Assembly: GCA_020633055.1 (NCBI GenBank)
Contig: JACKEJ010000005.1
Span: forward strand, 930,001-994,000
Origin: Sandaracinaceae bacterium
GTDB taxonomy: Bacteria; Myxococcota_A; Polyangia; Polyangiales; Houyiibacteriaceae
Direction of reading: 5' to 3'
Length of the DNA stretch: 64,000 nt
Made by a program: the position numbers and the translations under genes. Below the pieces are notes generated by a model that was not told the DNA's origin, did not search any database, and saw only the letters and a program-made list of their open reading frames with translations. This document shows positions 36,725-45,708 of this stretch, piece by piece; position 1 is the stretch's first letter, and every line of letters starts with the position of its first letter.

Positions 36725-37189
36725 ATGCACACCGTGTCCTCGTCCAGTCTTCGTCGCCCGCTCAAGAGGCGGCTCACCCGCTCGTTCGGGACGCTGCTGC
36801 TCGGTGCCGCCGCTGCGCTCGGGACGGCCGCCTGTGGCGACGACACGGGCGAGCTCGAGATCCTCCGCGTGGACCCGCAGGCAGGCGCCATCCAGGGCCA
36901 GCAACGCGTGACCATTCAGGGACGCAACTTCCGCCCGGACATCGGCTACACGGTGTACTTCGGCGCGCAGCGAGCCACGAAGGTCAGCCTGATCGACCCC
37001 AGCACACTGCAGGTAGAGACGCCGTCGGTGCCGGAGCCCGTCGAGGTGGACATCGTGGTGCGCGCCGACGACGGCCCCGCGTTCCGGATCGCGCACGGCT
37101 ACAACTACGTGGACCAGAGCGGAAACGTCATGGAGCAGGTAGGCTCTGGCCCCGCCCGCCAAGAGGGTGAGAGCAACCTCGCCTACTGA
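36725..37189 (+). CDS. IPT/TIG-domain lipoprotein
   Basis: This is a 154-residue protein with a signal ending LGTAACGDD (lipobox TAAC). The mature domain reads ILRVDPQAGAIQGQQRVTI, QGRNFRPD, VYFGAQRA and VETPSVPEPVEVDIVV, a single IPT/TIG immunoglobulin-like fold of about 85 residues. Such domains act as cell-surface or enzyme-linked modules; no catalytic part is present. It is divergent from the REC-DUF4388 gene. Confidence 0.75.
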   Translation: MHTVSSSSLRRPLKRRLTRSFGTLLLGAAAALGTAACGDDTGELEILRVDPQAGAIQGQQRVTIQGRNFRPDIGYTVYFGAQRATKVSLIDPSTLQVETPSVPEPVEVDIVVRADDGPAFRIAHGYNYVDQSGNVMEQVGSGPARQEGESNLAY

Positions 37190-37302
37190 GGGGTCGCTCC
37201 TCGACCGAACATGCCCGGGACGGCGCAGGGAGCGAGGATGGCGGCGGCATGCCCAACACGGGGCCCGCAGCTCCCCCGCAGGCTCCCGCGTCGGCCCCGC
37301 GC

Positions 37303-39762
37303 CTACTGTCCGATGACCGGGGTCTGTCCTGCGAGGGCCTGAAGGAGGAAACGCCCGGTGTCCGTGCGCCCCTCCGCCGTCTGCGACGAGACGAAGTGAC
37401 CGTCCACGGGCGGGGTCGGCTGGTACTGCCGGTGACCGATGGTCACCATCTCGCCGCTGACCATCCGATTCGCGCTCAGCGGCGCGTCGACCTGGTTCAC
37501 CCCGAACATGACCAGCGTGGGGTTGACCGACACGATCCCACCAGCGACGGCGTAAGCCTGCATGGTGGCCTCGGGGCTGTAGGTATCCCCGAGCCCGTAG
37601 GTCATGAAGACGTTCGTCCCCACCTGACCAACGTGAGGGTTGCGCGAGAGACGCCGCGCGACGTTCACCGGGTCCGCCACATCGAAGAACATCTGGAACA
37701 GCGCGAGCGCTGGATGCATGTCGCCAGTCGGCAGCGAACCGTCTGGGTTGATGTCCCGCAGCGCGAGGGGCAGCAGACTGCGGATGTCGACGGGCTGCGT
37801 CTTGTTCAACAAGGACTGCGTGAGATCGCCACCCACGCCGCTCAGGACGACGTGACGCGCGAGGGGCTCGTCGGAGAGCATCATCGCCGCGTGCGTCGCG
37901 CCCTGCGAGTGCATGAGCATCGCGGTGTGGGCGATGTCGAACGAGAAGCCCTCGGGGATGGGGGAGTCGCTCATGGCGACCGAGCCCTGCTCGAGGAAGT
38001 AGAGCACGCTCATGAGGTCCGCAGCGCCCTGTAGGACGTTGTCGCGCGCCGCACGCGGGTTGATGAAGTTGAAGAACAGCGTCTCGGGCCCTTCGGAGGT
38101 GGCGCCCCGCCGCGACCCGTGCATCGGGAGGTCTATCGAGATGGTGGCGGCCCGCACCGTGGCCGCACCCGAGACCGCGTCCGCGACGTCGCCTGCGCGC
38201 CCCCCGTCGATGGCGTCGCGGAACGACCCGCCCGTCCCGTGCCCCGTGAACAGCACGGGCCAACCCTCGACCGGCATGGTGGCGTTCTTGGGGATCGTGA
38301 TGGCGACGCAGACGTCTTCCGTCCGGGCGATGACGGGGGCGCCTGCGTCGTAGGCGATGGCTCCACCGTCGGCCGGCGTGCTGTAGGGGGGCGTGCCCGC
38401 CTGGAAGATGGGCAGCGCGATGCGGCCGTGGATCTCGTAGAAGTCGGGGTCTGCGGCCCCGCAGGCACCGCGGCCAGTGGCGGCGTCGAGGCAGGGTGAG
38501 GTCACACCCGTGTCGCACAAGGTGAGGTCGCTGAGCGTGGGCACGTTGCCTGCGCGGATGGTCTCCCGGAAAGCAGTCATCTCGGGCTCGCGCTGTGTGG
38601 TGAAGACCGTCGCGTTGAGCACGTCGGCGGTGTCGAGCTCCGCGTCGGTGGCGAGGAACGCCCGCAGCGGCGCATAGGCATCCCAAGCGGGCCCGAGGAT
38701 GACGTCGGCTGGGCGCGTATCGCCGAGCAGCGCGTCGAGATCCGGCGAGCGCGCGAAGGTGCCTCCAATGCTCTCGGCGGGCAGCAGCGAGGTGTCGAGC
38801 ACGACGGCGTAGGTGGTGCCAGGGAGCAACGGCTGGCCATGCAGCGTGCGCAGGCCGAGCCAATCCTCGCAGATGTACTTGCTGATCGGACCGAACGTGT
38901 TGAGCCAGGAGGCGAGGTGGCGCGTCCCGTACTCGGGCGAGTCCGGGTCGACGTTGACGAAGTGGATGGCTCCCCCCGACGTCTCCCAGTCATAGCCCCG
39001 CGAGAAGCGGAAGAAGACCACGGGGTTCAGGCTGAAGCCGTCCAGGTCCGTCTCCGAGGCTCGGAGGTATCGGTCGATGGCGTCGATGTCGAGCGCCGTC
39101 GCTGGCGTGGGGTGCGTCGACAGGTCGAGCCCCGTCGCCGTGCGGCGGACGTCGTTCGGGAACGGTAGGCGATAGAAGTCACCGTCGAGCTCGGAGCCCG
39201 TGGGCACGTCGAAGAAGGCGCGTGGCGCGCCGTTGTCCTCGGGGCACGTCACGCCTGCCCACGCCCCCACCGTCGGCGGCGGGGGCGGCGAGTTGGCGGG
39301 CAGGGGCGGCGAGCTGACGCACAGCGGCGACGGCGAGGCCGGAGCGCAGGTGAGCCCCGCGAGGCACGCCGTGGCGGACGTACACTCGTCGGCGATGTCG
39401 AGCGTCCCCGCCTGCTGACAGGTGGCGCTCAGCCCTTGGAGATAGCAGACGAGCCCTGACTGGCACTCGTGCGAACCCGCGCACAGGTCGCCGACTTCAC
39501 CGGTCCCCTCGGCCGCGCAGCGCCTGAACGCATCGCAGCGGAGCCCCTCGCCGCAGTTCAGATCCAGCTGGCAGATGGACCCTAGCTCGCCACCGGTAGT
39601 CGGTGCGCACAGACCCTCCGAGGAGCACACGAGCCCCGCGCGACACTGCGAGGGACGCTCACATGGGTCTCCCACCCCGCCCACCACGGTCATCGACGTG
39701 TCATCACCGCCACAGCCCACCCCCACCAGGGACAGGGCCAACCCAAGCCATATGCGACGCAT
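37303..39762 (-). CDS. Lipase-like alpha/beta hydrolase lipoprotein with Cys-rich N-terminus
   Basis: This is an 819-residue protein. The signal (MRRIWLGLALSLVGVGC) gives a lipobox GVGC. Residues 30-150 have repeated Cys-rich modules (CERPSQCRAGLVC, CQLDLNCGEGLRC), resembling Dickkopf-like or EGF-like folds. The later part has an oxyanion-type GHGTGGSF and a nucleophile elbow MHSQGATHAA (H-S-Q-G), as in large secreted lipases of the Pla/VolA type. The substrate is presumably a lipid or ester. The ATG at 39762 sits 6 nt from a TATAGT hexamer on the minus strand, so its transcript may be leaderless. Confidence 0.75.
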   Translation of the reverse strand: MRRIWLGLALSLVGVGCGGDDTSMTVVGGVGDPCERPSQCRAGLVCSSEGLCAPTTGGELGSICQLDLNCGEGLRCDAFRRCAAEGTGEVGDLCAGSHECQSGLVCYLQGLSATCQQAGTLDIADECTSATACLAGLTCAPASPSPLCVSSPPLPANSPPPPPTVGAWAGVTCPEDNGAPRAFFDVPTGSELDGDFYRLPFPNDVRRTATGLDLSTHPTPATALDIDAIDRYLRASETDLDGFSLNPVVFFRFSRGYDWETSGGAIHFVNVDPDSPEYGTRHLASWLNTFGPISKYICEDWLGLRTLHGQPLLPGTTYAVVLDTSLLPAESIGGTFARSPDLDALLGDTRPADVILGPAWDAYAPLRAFLATDAELDTADVLNATVFTTQREPEMTAFRETIRAGNVPTLSDLTLCDTGVTSPCLDAATGRGACGAADPDFYEIHGRIALPIFQAGTPPYSTPADGGAIAYDAGAPVIARTEDVCVAITIPKNATMPVEGWPVLFTGHGTGGSFRDAIDGGRAGDVADAVSGAATVRAATISIDLPMHGSRRGATSEGPETLFFNFINPRAARDNVLQGAADLMSVLYFLEQGSVAMSDSPIPEGFSFDIAHTAMLMHSQGATHAAMMLSDEPLARHVVLSGVGGDLTQSLLNKTQPVDIRSLLPLALRDINPDGSLPTGDMHPALALFQMFFDVADPVNVARRLSRNPHVGQVGTNVFMTYGLGDTYSPEATMQAYAVAGGIVSVNPTLVMFGVNQVDAPLSANRMVSGEMVTIGHRQYQPTPPVDGHFVSSQTAEGRTDTGRFLLQALAGQTPVIGQ

Positions 39763-40084
39763 TTCCGCACTATAGCGCCCCAGCTGTACGAAATGCGAGC
39801 GAGCCGAGGCCAGCGCTCGCAGCGGGAGCGGGTGCTGCGCGACGAACGCCGCGACGAGCAGCGCTCGATCGCGGGCCAAGACGGCGGCGTCTGCGCGGGG
39901 ACGAGGGCGTGGAGCCCCGCGCGTCCCGCGACGCGTGTCGGCGCGGCCAAGGAAGTTGCATGGGGGCGGGTCGTCGGGGTTAGACTGAGAGTGAAGATCC
40001 ACAGGCCCCGCCTCGTCCGAGGCACGCGGCGCTCCTGCGGTCCCCGCGGAACGCCCCTTGGACCTACTGCACATTGGAGTTCCC
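39763..40084. promoter_or_regulatory. Divergent 322-nt intergenic region
   Basis: This region separates the lipase-like gene (minus) from the secreted TonB-like gene (plus) and holds no gene. It contains TATAGT on the minus strand (39769-39774), 6 nt from the minus start codon. On the plus strand TTGCAT and TAGACT (39956-39986, 19-nt spacer) could serve the gene at 40085 with a leader of about 92 nt. No other pattern was identified. Confidence 0.4.
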
Positions 40085-40969
40085 ATGAGTCGAGCGCATC
40101 CCAACGCCCTCGCCCAAGCGGTCGTGAGCCTCTCGCTGACCGCCCTCTTCCTCCCCGCCATGGTGTCCGCTCAGACACCTGCGGAGATCGACGCCACTGC
40201 GCAACGCCTCAGCCAAGAGGTGCCGTGCGTTCGGACGCAGAACGAGCGCCTGGCCAGCACGCTGCGCCTGCTCGAGGAGGCCGAGCGCCAAGCCCGCTCG
40301 GCCTCCGGCGACGCGGCCCGACGTGACGCGGTGCACAGCGCGGAAGCCCTCGAGCTGCGCTTGGGTGTCATCGTGGGGGAGCTGCGCGCGTGCCTCGTCA
40401 GCGGTGCATCGCAGGGAGCCAGTGGGGCGGCCAGCACGCACACGGGGACGCTCTCGGCGACGGGCGCCACCGCGACCGGCAGCGGCACGGGATACGTACC
40501 CCCACCCCCACACGTCGTCGTCCGACACGATGGTGACGGAACCCCCCACCCAGCGGAGTCCCCCAACCCCGCGACCGAGGTGTTGGACAGCGGCCGCGCG
40601 CTGCCTGGGCAGCTCTACCTGGTGCAGGCCGAGCGCGTGGACGGCCTCGGCCGCGCCGACAACGCCGATGTGCGGCAAGCGGTGGATCGCGTCGCCCCAC
40701 ACATCTCCCACTGCTACGAGCAGCTCGTCAGCCACAGCGCACACCAGCGGGGCCGGGTCTACCTCACGTTCACGGTCACGCCGGAGGGGCGCGTGCGCGA
40801 CATCCGCCTCGAGAACTTCACCATCTTCGACCGCACGTTCCAGCGCTGCGTAGGCGCCGCCGCGGGTCACCTGCGGGTGACGCACCCTGCCATCGGCGGC
40901 TCGGCACGCTACAGCTTCCACCTGCGCTTCGGGCCCCCCGTGGACCGCGGCACGCCCGAAGTCGACTGA
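40085..40969 (+). CDS. Secreted protein with AgmX/PglI-type TonB-like C-terminal domain
   Basis: This is a 294-residue protein starting at an ATG with ggag 6 nt upstream. A signal peptide ends near AMVSAQT. The region to about 120 is helical and charged, with two Cys (PCVRT, RACLV). A Gly/Ser/Thr linker follows. The C-terminal 90 residues (APHISHCYEQLVSH, GRVYLTFTVTPEGRVRDI, FQRCVGAAAGHLRV) form the AgmX/PglI domain recalled from myxobacterial gliding-motility-related proteins. That domain resembles the TonB C-terminus. It probably lies in the periplasm. Confidence 0.75.
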   Translation: MSRAHPNALAQAVVSLSLTALFLPAMVSAQTPAEIDATAQRLSQEVPCVRTQNERLASTLRLLEEAERQARSASGDAARRDAVHSAEALELRLGVIVGELRACLVSGASQGASGAASTHTGTLSATGATATGSGTGYVPPPPHVVVRHDGDGTPHPAESPNPATEVLDSGRALPGQLYLVQAERVDGLGRADNADVRQAVDRVAPHISHCYEQLVSHSAHQRGRVYLTFTVTPEGRVRDIRLENFTIFDRTFQRCVGAAAGHLRVTHPAIGGSARYSFHLRFGPPVDRGTPEVD

Positions 40970-40988
40970 CCACCACGAGGGCCGGAGG

Positions 40989-41903
40989 TCAGTCGGACTT
41001 GCGGTACGCGTTCAACGCCTCGGCCTCGTCGTACGCGTGCTGGAAGCCCGTGGCCTTCTTGAACGCGGCGCTGTCGATGACGATGGGGAACTTGAGATGA
41101 TCGACCGCGCCAGGGGGCAGGCGCGGCAGGCCGAAGCGCCCGAGCGTGAGGTTCATGAGCGCCTCGGGCACTGGGACGTTCTGGCGGCCCGCGTCGCGCA
41201 CGACGTCGCTGAGCAGCATGGGCGGTGGACCGGAGACGTTGAACACGCCTCGTAGGTTCTTGTCGAGCGCCGCCACGATGGCGTCGGCGGCGTCGTTCTC
41301 GTGCATGAAGTGGAACAAGGGGTCGAACCCCAACACGGTGGGCACGCGCGGCCCACGGATGAAGTTCGCCAGCGTGCCGTGCTTGCTCCCGCCGAGGGTG
41401 TAACAGAGGCGCAGGACGCACGTGTCGACACCCGGGTAGCGCCACAGCGCGCTGCCGGCGTAGAGATCGGCCGCCACCAAATCCGCCAGCTCGGGGAAGC
41501 TGTTGAGCGCCATCGGCGGCTCGTCCTCGGTGTGGTAGAGGGGGGAGTCCGCAGCGGCGCCATAGTACGTATGCCGCCCGACGAAGAGCATCTGCTTGAC
41601 CTCGTAGCGGTTGCAGTTCTCCACGATGGCGCGCGTGCCCTGTAGGTTGATGCGGTAGCGGTCGGGGCTCTTGTGGGTGAGGTGCGTGACCGTCGCCATG
41701 TGAATCACGGCGTCTGGCTTCTCCGTACGGAAGACGTCCTCCGCGGGCCGCTTTCGAATGTCCACCTGGAACATCTGCACGCGCTCGGGTGCGCCGGCCC
41801 AAGGGCGCCTGTCCACCCCCAGCACCGTGTGCCCAGCAGCGTCCAGCCGCTTGCCCACCAGTCGCCCGAGCTTGCCGCTGATGCCCGTGATCAAGACTTT
41901 CAT
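40989..41903 (-). CDS. NAD-dependent epimerase/dehydratase-type SDR
   Basis: This is a 304-residue enzyme. The N-terminus VLITGISGKLGRLV is the extended-SDR GxxGxxG nucleotide-binding loop. The catalytic Tyr would be in RHTYYGA (YxxxK spacing is not clear). VTHLTHKSPDRYRINLQGT is typical of the family. The substrate is unknown, possibly a nucleotide sugar or a sterol/isoprenoid-like compound. It overlaps the acyltransferase gene by 4 nt (atga), as the last gene of a four-gene operon. Confidence 0.82.
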   Translation of the reverse strand: MKVLITGISGKLGRLVGKRLDAAGHTVLGVDRRPWAGAPERVQMFQVDIRKRPAEDVFRTEKPDAVIHMATVTHLTHKSPDRYRINLQGTRAIVENCNRYEVKQMLFVGRHTYYGAAADSPLYHTEDEPPMALNSFPELADLVAADLYAGSALWRYPGVDTCVLRLCYTLGGSKHGTLANFIRGPRVPTVLGFDPLFHFMHENDAADAIVAALDKNLRGVFNVSGPPPMLLSDVVRDAGRQNVPVPEALMNLTLGRFGLPRLPPGAVDHLKFPIVIDSAAFKKATGFQHAYDEAEALNAYRKSD

Positions 41904-42748
41904 CGAAGCTCCAACTCCTCTTCCGAAAGGGTGCCAGCCCGCAGCGCGCGCGCCTGCTCGATGAGCCAGGCGATGCGCGCCCGCACCTGCTCGACGTAGC
42001 CGTGGACGACCTCGTCCGCCTCGCTCCCATCGCCCTCGAAGAGCAGCGGCTCGCTATAGAGCACCTGCAGCGTCACGGGCTTGGGGATGGGAACGATGTA
42101 CGGGGTGACGGGGATGTACGGGACGCCCATCAGCTGGCCGAGCTTGTAGAGGTTCATGACGGTGGGGATGGCCTCCCCGCCGCCCACGAACGCGAGCGGA
42201 ACGATCGGCGTGTTGGTCTTGAGCGCCAGTCGCATGAAGCCGGTGCCGAAGCGGACCAGGCTGTCGGCGTCGCGGGCGAGCTTGGCCGTGCCGCGGGCGC
42301 CTTCGGGGAACACCATGAGCAATCGCTCGTCCCTCAGCAAGCGGTCTGCGTGCTCGGGCAGCCCCGTGAACTGCCCGAGGCGGCTGGCGAGCTGCGACGC
42401 CCCCGGCACCTTGTTGATGAACTTCTCGGCCATGCCTTGCGCCAGCCGCGGGGGGTCGAGCTCGAAGAAGCACGACGCGATGACCATCAGCGCGTCGAGC
42501 GCGACGCCCCCGGAGTGATTGCCGATGAGCATGGCGCGGCCAGACAGCGGGATGTGCTCGGCCCCATGGACGTGCACGTCGAAGTAGCGGCGGTATGCCC
42601 ACGACAGGGCCGTGAAGAAGCGCGCCAGCTCGGCCTTGTCCACGCCATACGCGTCGATGCCGTGGTGACTGAACCCGAGCTCGAGCCGGTCCACGTCGGC
42701 GCGGACCTTGTCGTCGACCGGGAGCGCGCTGGTGAAGAGGCTCGGCAC
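41900..42748 (-). CDS. PlsC-type phospholipid/glycerol acyltransferase
   Basis: This is a 282-residue protein. The catalytic block reads IGNHSGGVALDALM, an NHSGG..D variant of the NHX4D motif, known from the lysophospholipid acyltransferase branch. The second signature is VFPEGARGTAK. A hydrophobic N-terminal stretch could anchor it to the inner membrane. It would transfer an acyl chain to a lysophospholipid or similar acceptor. It starts at a GTG and lies 6 nt from the GPx stop. Confidence 0.82.
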   Translation of the reverse strand: MPSLFTSALPVDDKVRADVDRLELGFSHHGIDAYGVDKAELARFFTALSWAYRRYFDVHVHGAEHIPLSGRAMLIGNHSGGVALDALMVIASCFFELDPPRLAQGMAEKFINKVPGASQLASRLGQFTGLPEHADRLLRDERLLMVFPEGARGTAKLARDADSLVRFGTGFMRLALKTNTPIVPLAFVGGGEAIPTVMNLYKLGQLMGVPYIPVTPYIVPIPKPVTLQVLYSEPLLFEGDGSEADEVVHGYVEQVRARIAWLIEQARALRAGTLSEEELELR

Positions 42749-42754
42749 CAGCGT

Positions 42755-43243
42755 TCAGCCCAGGGCGCGCTCGACGGCGGCGACGAGCTCGGGGTCTTCA
42801 GGGGTGGTGGTGGGGGCGAAGCGCGCGACGACGGCGCCCTGACGGTCCACGACGAACTTGGTGAAGTTCCAACGGATGTCGCCGGGGCCCTCGGGCCCGA
42901 CGTTCGCCTCGCTGAGCCAGGCGTACACGGGGTGGCGCCGCTCTCCATTGACCTCGATCTTCGCCATCATCGGGAAGGTCACGCCGTACTCGGTGGAGCA
43001 GAAGGTCGCGATGGCCTCGGCGTCGCCCGGCTCCTGTGCGCCGAACTGGTTGCAGGGGAACCCGATGACGCTGAGGCCGCGCGCGGCGTAGCGTCGCTGC
43101 AGCGCTTCCAGCCCCGCGTAGTGGGGCGTGAGCCCGCAAGCGGACGCCACGTTCACCACGAGCGTGGCCTTGCCTGCAAAGTCAGCCAACGAGACGGTCT
43201 CGCCGCCGAGGCTCAGGGTGGAGAAGTCGTGCAGTGACGCCAT
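42755..43243 (-). CDS. Thioredoxin-dependent glutathione peroxidase-type enzyme
   Basis: This is a 162-residue protein. The active site is NVASACGLTPHY with peroxidatic Cys36 (Cys, not selenocysteine). Gln66 (FPCNQFG) and the WNFTKF Trp complete the catalytic triad. Cys82 (FCSTEY) occupies the resolving position seen in two-Cys thioredoxin-dependent enzymes. It reduces hydroperoxides, including lipid peroxides, in the cytoplasm. It lies 6 nt upstream of the acyltransferase gene, suggesting a link to membrane-lipid repair. The ATG at 43243 fits the family's length. Confidence 0.92.
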   Translation of the reverse strand: MASLHDFSTLSLGGETVSLADFAGKATLVVNVASACGLTPHYAGLEALQRRYAARGLSVIGFPCNQFGAQEPGDAEAIATFCSTEYGVTFPMMAKIEVNGERRHPVYAWLSEANVGPEGPGDIRWNFTKFVVDRQGAVVARFAPTTTPEDPELVAAVERALG

Positions 43244-43308
43244 GCGCGAGGTGTACCACTCCCACGCGCTCCTGTCCTTCGCGTCGATGGGGGGCGCGTG
43301 GGCGGCGT

Positions 43309-43728
43309 TCAGTTCCCGCGCACCACCTGCTTCGCGCCGCGCGCCGTTAGCCAGTCGGCTGCACGTCCGACCAGGTCCCCGAGGAGCACGACGTCGTCGC
43401 CCTCCACCGTCGCGCCGCAGCCCAGCGCGCGCTTGAGGTCGCCAGCCCAGCGGGGAAGCTCGTCCGGAGGCAGCCCACGCACGCGGGTGACCGTCTTGCC
43501 GCCGCGGCCCTTCTTCTCGCGCTGCAGCACCAGCTTTCCGAGCCCTGGCGCGGGGCGAGCGCTCTCGGGCACTCCGTCGTCGGCAGTCTCGCTCCGCTCG
43601 ATCGCGGAGGGTGGCCCCTTCGGGAGCTCTGCGCGCAGACTCCCGAGCGCTCCGAAGGGGCTGTGGAATGACGCCGAGGCAGGGGTCGGGACAGGAGCCG
43701 GGAGGGGCTTGGGCGAGCGCTTGGACAC
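43309..43728 (-). CDS. SUI1/YciH-family translation factor
   Basis: This is a 139-residue protein from a GTG start. The C-terminal domain (about 60-139) shows RGGKTVTRVRGLPPDELPRW, then LKRALGCGATVEGDDVVLLG and AADWLTARGAKQVV. This is the compact SUI1/eIF1-like fold that binds the small ribosomal subunit and affects start-site choice. A Pro/Ser-rich N-terminal tail of about 60 residues is extra compared with E. coli YciH. It is the first gene of the GPx-acyltransferase-SDR operon. Confidence 0.85.
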   Translation of the reverse strand: MSKRSPKPLPAPVPTPASASFHSPFGALGSLRAELPKGPPSAIERSETADDGVPESARPAPGLGKLVLQREKKGRGGKTVTRVRGLPPDELPRWAGDLKRALGCGATVEGDDVVLLGDLVGRAADWLTARGAKQVVRGN

Positions 43729-43778
43729 GCGGCAGCGTAGTTCGACGCACCGTCGGACGCGAGCCGAGCACCCAGCGT

Positions 43779-43808
43779 TTGACCCGCTTCCCGGTCGCAG
43801 CCCATCAT
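43779..43808 (+). promoter_or_regulatory. Promoter-like pair before the DUF2723 gene
   Basis: TTGACC, 18 nt, CATCAT, ending 7 nt before the ATG at 43816. The -35 is strong and the -10 weak, and the short leader matches the pattern at several other genes here. Confidence 0.4.
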
Positions 43809-43815
43809 CGCCGCG

Positions 43816-45702
43816 ATGCGCGCTCCCCTCCCCCGCTGGGTCGCAACGTTGGCGGCCGGCACCGTGCCGCTCGCCGTGTTCGTGGGCACGAGCTCGGGCG
43901 TGGCGCACTGGCTCGACACGGGAGAGTTCGTCGGCGTCGCGTCGGACCTGGGCATCTCGCACCCACCCGGTCACCCGCTCGCGGGGATCGCCCTGGGCCT
44001 CGCGCGCTTGCTGCCTTTCGGACCGCTCGCATACCGGGTCGCCCTGACCTGCGCTCTGTGCGGTGCGCTGGCCGCAGCGTCCATGCAGCGCGCCGCGCGC
44101 CACGTGCTGGACACCCTCGGGCTGCAACGCACGACGTCGGACCTCCTCGCGCTCGCGGCCGCCCTCTACACGTCGCTCACCTACGCGTGGTGGTTCCAGT
44201 GCGTGCGACCCGAGGTGTACGCGCTCGAGGCCGCGCTCTCGGCGGTGATCCTGGAGCGCGCCGTGTTCGTGGAGTCGCGTTTTCCCCTGCGCGACACGGC
44301 GGCGCTGCGTGTCGGCGCCGTGGCCCTGGGGCTCGCCCTGGCCAACCACCACTTCCTCGCGCTGCTCCTGTTGCCTGCGATGGCACCCAGCCTGGCGCGC
44401 GTCTACGCCGACCGGGGCCCGCGGCCGCTGCTCCACGCGGCCGGCCTCACGTTCGGCGGGCTGCTCGTCTACGTCTACCTCCCGCTGCGCGCCGCGCGGC
44501 GGCCGCTGCTCGCGCTGGGCGACCCCACGTCCCTCGGTCGCTTCTACTGGGTGGTGTCGGCCGAGACCTTCCAGGGCAATCAGGGCGATGGGGTTCCGCT
44601 CCCGCTCGGCGAGCGCTTCGCCGACGTCGTGCTGCAGCTCCTCATGGACCTTCACCCCGTCGGGCTGTGCGCGGCGATGCTGGGGCTGTACGTCCTGCTG
44701 CGCTACGACAAGACGCGTCGTCTCGGGGTGCTCTTGGCGCTCGTCACGTTCGTGTTCGTGAGCGGTCGTGCGTGGCTCGGCTTCGTGCGCAGCAACCCCG
44801 ACGCGCTGGGCTATCTCCTGCCCGCCTTCATGGCCCTCGGCATCCTCGCCTCCGCGGGGGTCGGAGTGGTGGTCGGTGTCTTGGAGCAACGCTTCCCCCG
44901 CCCGGCCGTGGTCTTGTGCGCGCTGCTGGCGGCGGGCTCCCTCGTGCAGATCGCGCGGCACGCCGAGGACGCGTCGCTCGCCCGGTACGTCGTCGCCGAT
45001 CGCTTCGACGACGCGCTGGTGCGCGAGCTCCCGACCGGCGCCGTGGTGCTCCTCTATGCTCCCCAGACGGTCTTCCGCGTGCTGGGCAGCACAGGCGAGG
45101 AGCGTCTGCGTCCCGACGTCACGTTCGTCCCCATGCCGCTCCTGCACTACCCAGGGTTGCCCGCTCGCATCCTCGAAGAGGCCCCCGAGCTGCGCCCCGT
45201 GTTCGCGGGGATCGAGCTGACCGGCGACCTCCGCGAGCCGGATCTTCAGTCACTCGCCGCCGAGCGCCCTCTGTTCGTCGAGCTCGACGTGCGACTGCCG
45301 CGCGGGCTGTACGAGACGCTGGCGCCAGAGGGCCTCTACGCTCGGGTACTCCCCGGCGGCGCCACCGACACCGACATCCGCGAGGGGCGTGAGGCGCAGG
45401 AGGCGACGTGGGCACGCTTGCTGGCCGAGGCTGGCCCGGAGCCGGACCACGACACGCGCGCCCAGATCATCTACCGACGCTTCCATGACGCCATGTTCCT
45501 CGCTGCCGTAGGCGACCGCGAGGGTGCGCGGGTCGCGATCGAGCACGTGCTACGGCTCGCCCCCGAGGAGCGCGTCGCCCGCGCGCTGGCTGCGGTGTTG
45601 GCGACGCCAGACGAGCGGGGTCCCGTGGACGGCGAGCTGATCGAGGCGCTGTTCCAGCACATGGGTTCTGGGGTCACGCGCCCCACCGTCTCGGCCCACT
45701 GA
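43816..45702 (+). CDS. DUF2723 family membrane glycosyltransferase-like protein
   Basis: This is a 628-residue integral membrane protein. The DUF2723 signature HWLDTGEFVGVASDLGISHPPGHPL (given in parts: DTGE at 34-37, then HPPGHPL) is followed by about ten TM helices up to residue 380. The DTGE region corresponds to the acidic catalytic motif of GT-C glycosyltransferases, such as those using lipid-linked sugars. A C-terminal soluble domain (about 385-628) with TPR-like helices near the end faces the periplasm. It may glycosylate surface proteins or polysaccharide; the acceptor is unknown. Confidence 0.85.
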   Translation: MRAPLPRWVATLAAGTVPLAVFVGTSSGVAHWLDTGEFVGVASDLGISHPPGHPLAGIALGLARLLPFGPLAYRVALTCALCGALAAASMQRAARHVLDTLGLQRTTSDLLALAAALYTSLTYAWWFQCVRPEVYALEAALSAVILERAVFVESRFPLRDTAALRVGAVALGLALANHHFLALLLLPAMAPSLARVYADRGPRPLLHAAGLTFGGLLVYVYLPLRAARRPLLALGDPTSLGRFYWVVSAETFQGNQGDGVPLPLGERFADVVLQLLMDLHPVGLCAAMLGLYVLLRYDKTRRLGVLLALVTFVFVSGRAWLGFVRSNPDALGYLLPAFMALGILASAGVGVVVGVLEQRFPRPAVVLCALLAAGSLVQIARHAEDASLARYVVADRFDDALVRELPTGAVVLLYAPQTVFRVLGSTGEERLRPDVTFVPMPLLHYPGLPARILEEAPELRPVFAGIELTGDLREPDLQSLAAERPLFVELDVRLPRGLYETLAPEGLYARVLPGGATDTDIREGREAQEATWARLLAEAGPEPDHDTRAQIIYRRFHDAMFLAAVGDREGARVAIEHVLRLAPEERVARALAAVLATPDERGPVDGELIEALFQHMGSGVTRPTVSAH

Positions 45703-45708
45703 GCGCGC

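Noticed and set aside
43731..45147. Long minus-strand open frame antisense to the DUF2723 gene, running into the SUI1 gene
   Set aside because: Composition is Arg/Glu/His/Gln-rich with no family signal; only the 3' part (43309-43728) is a real gene.
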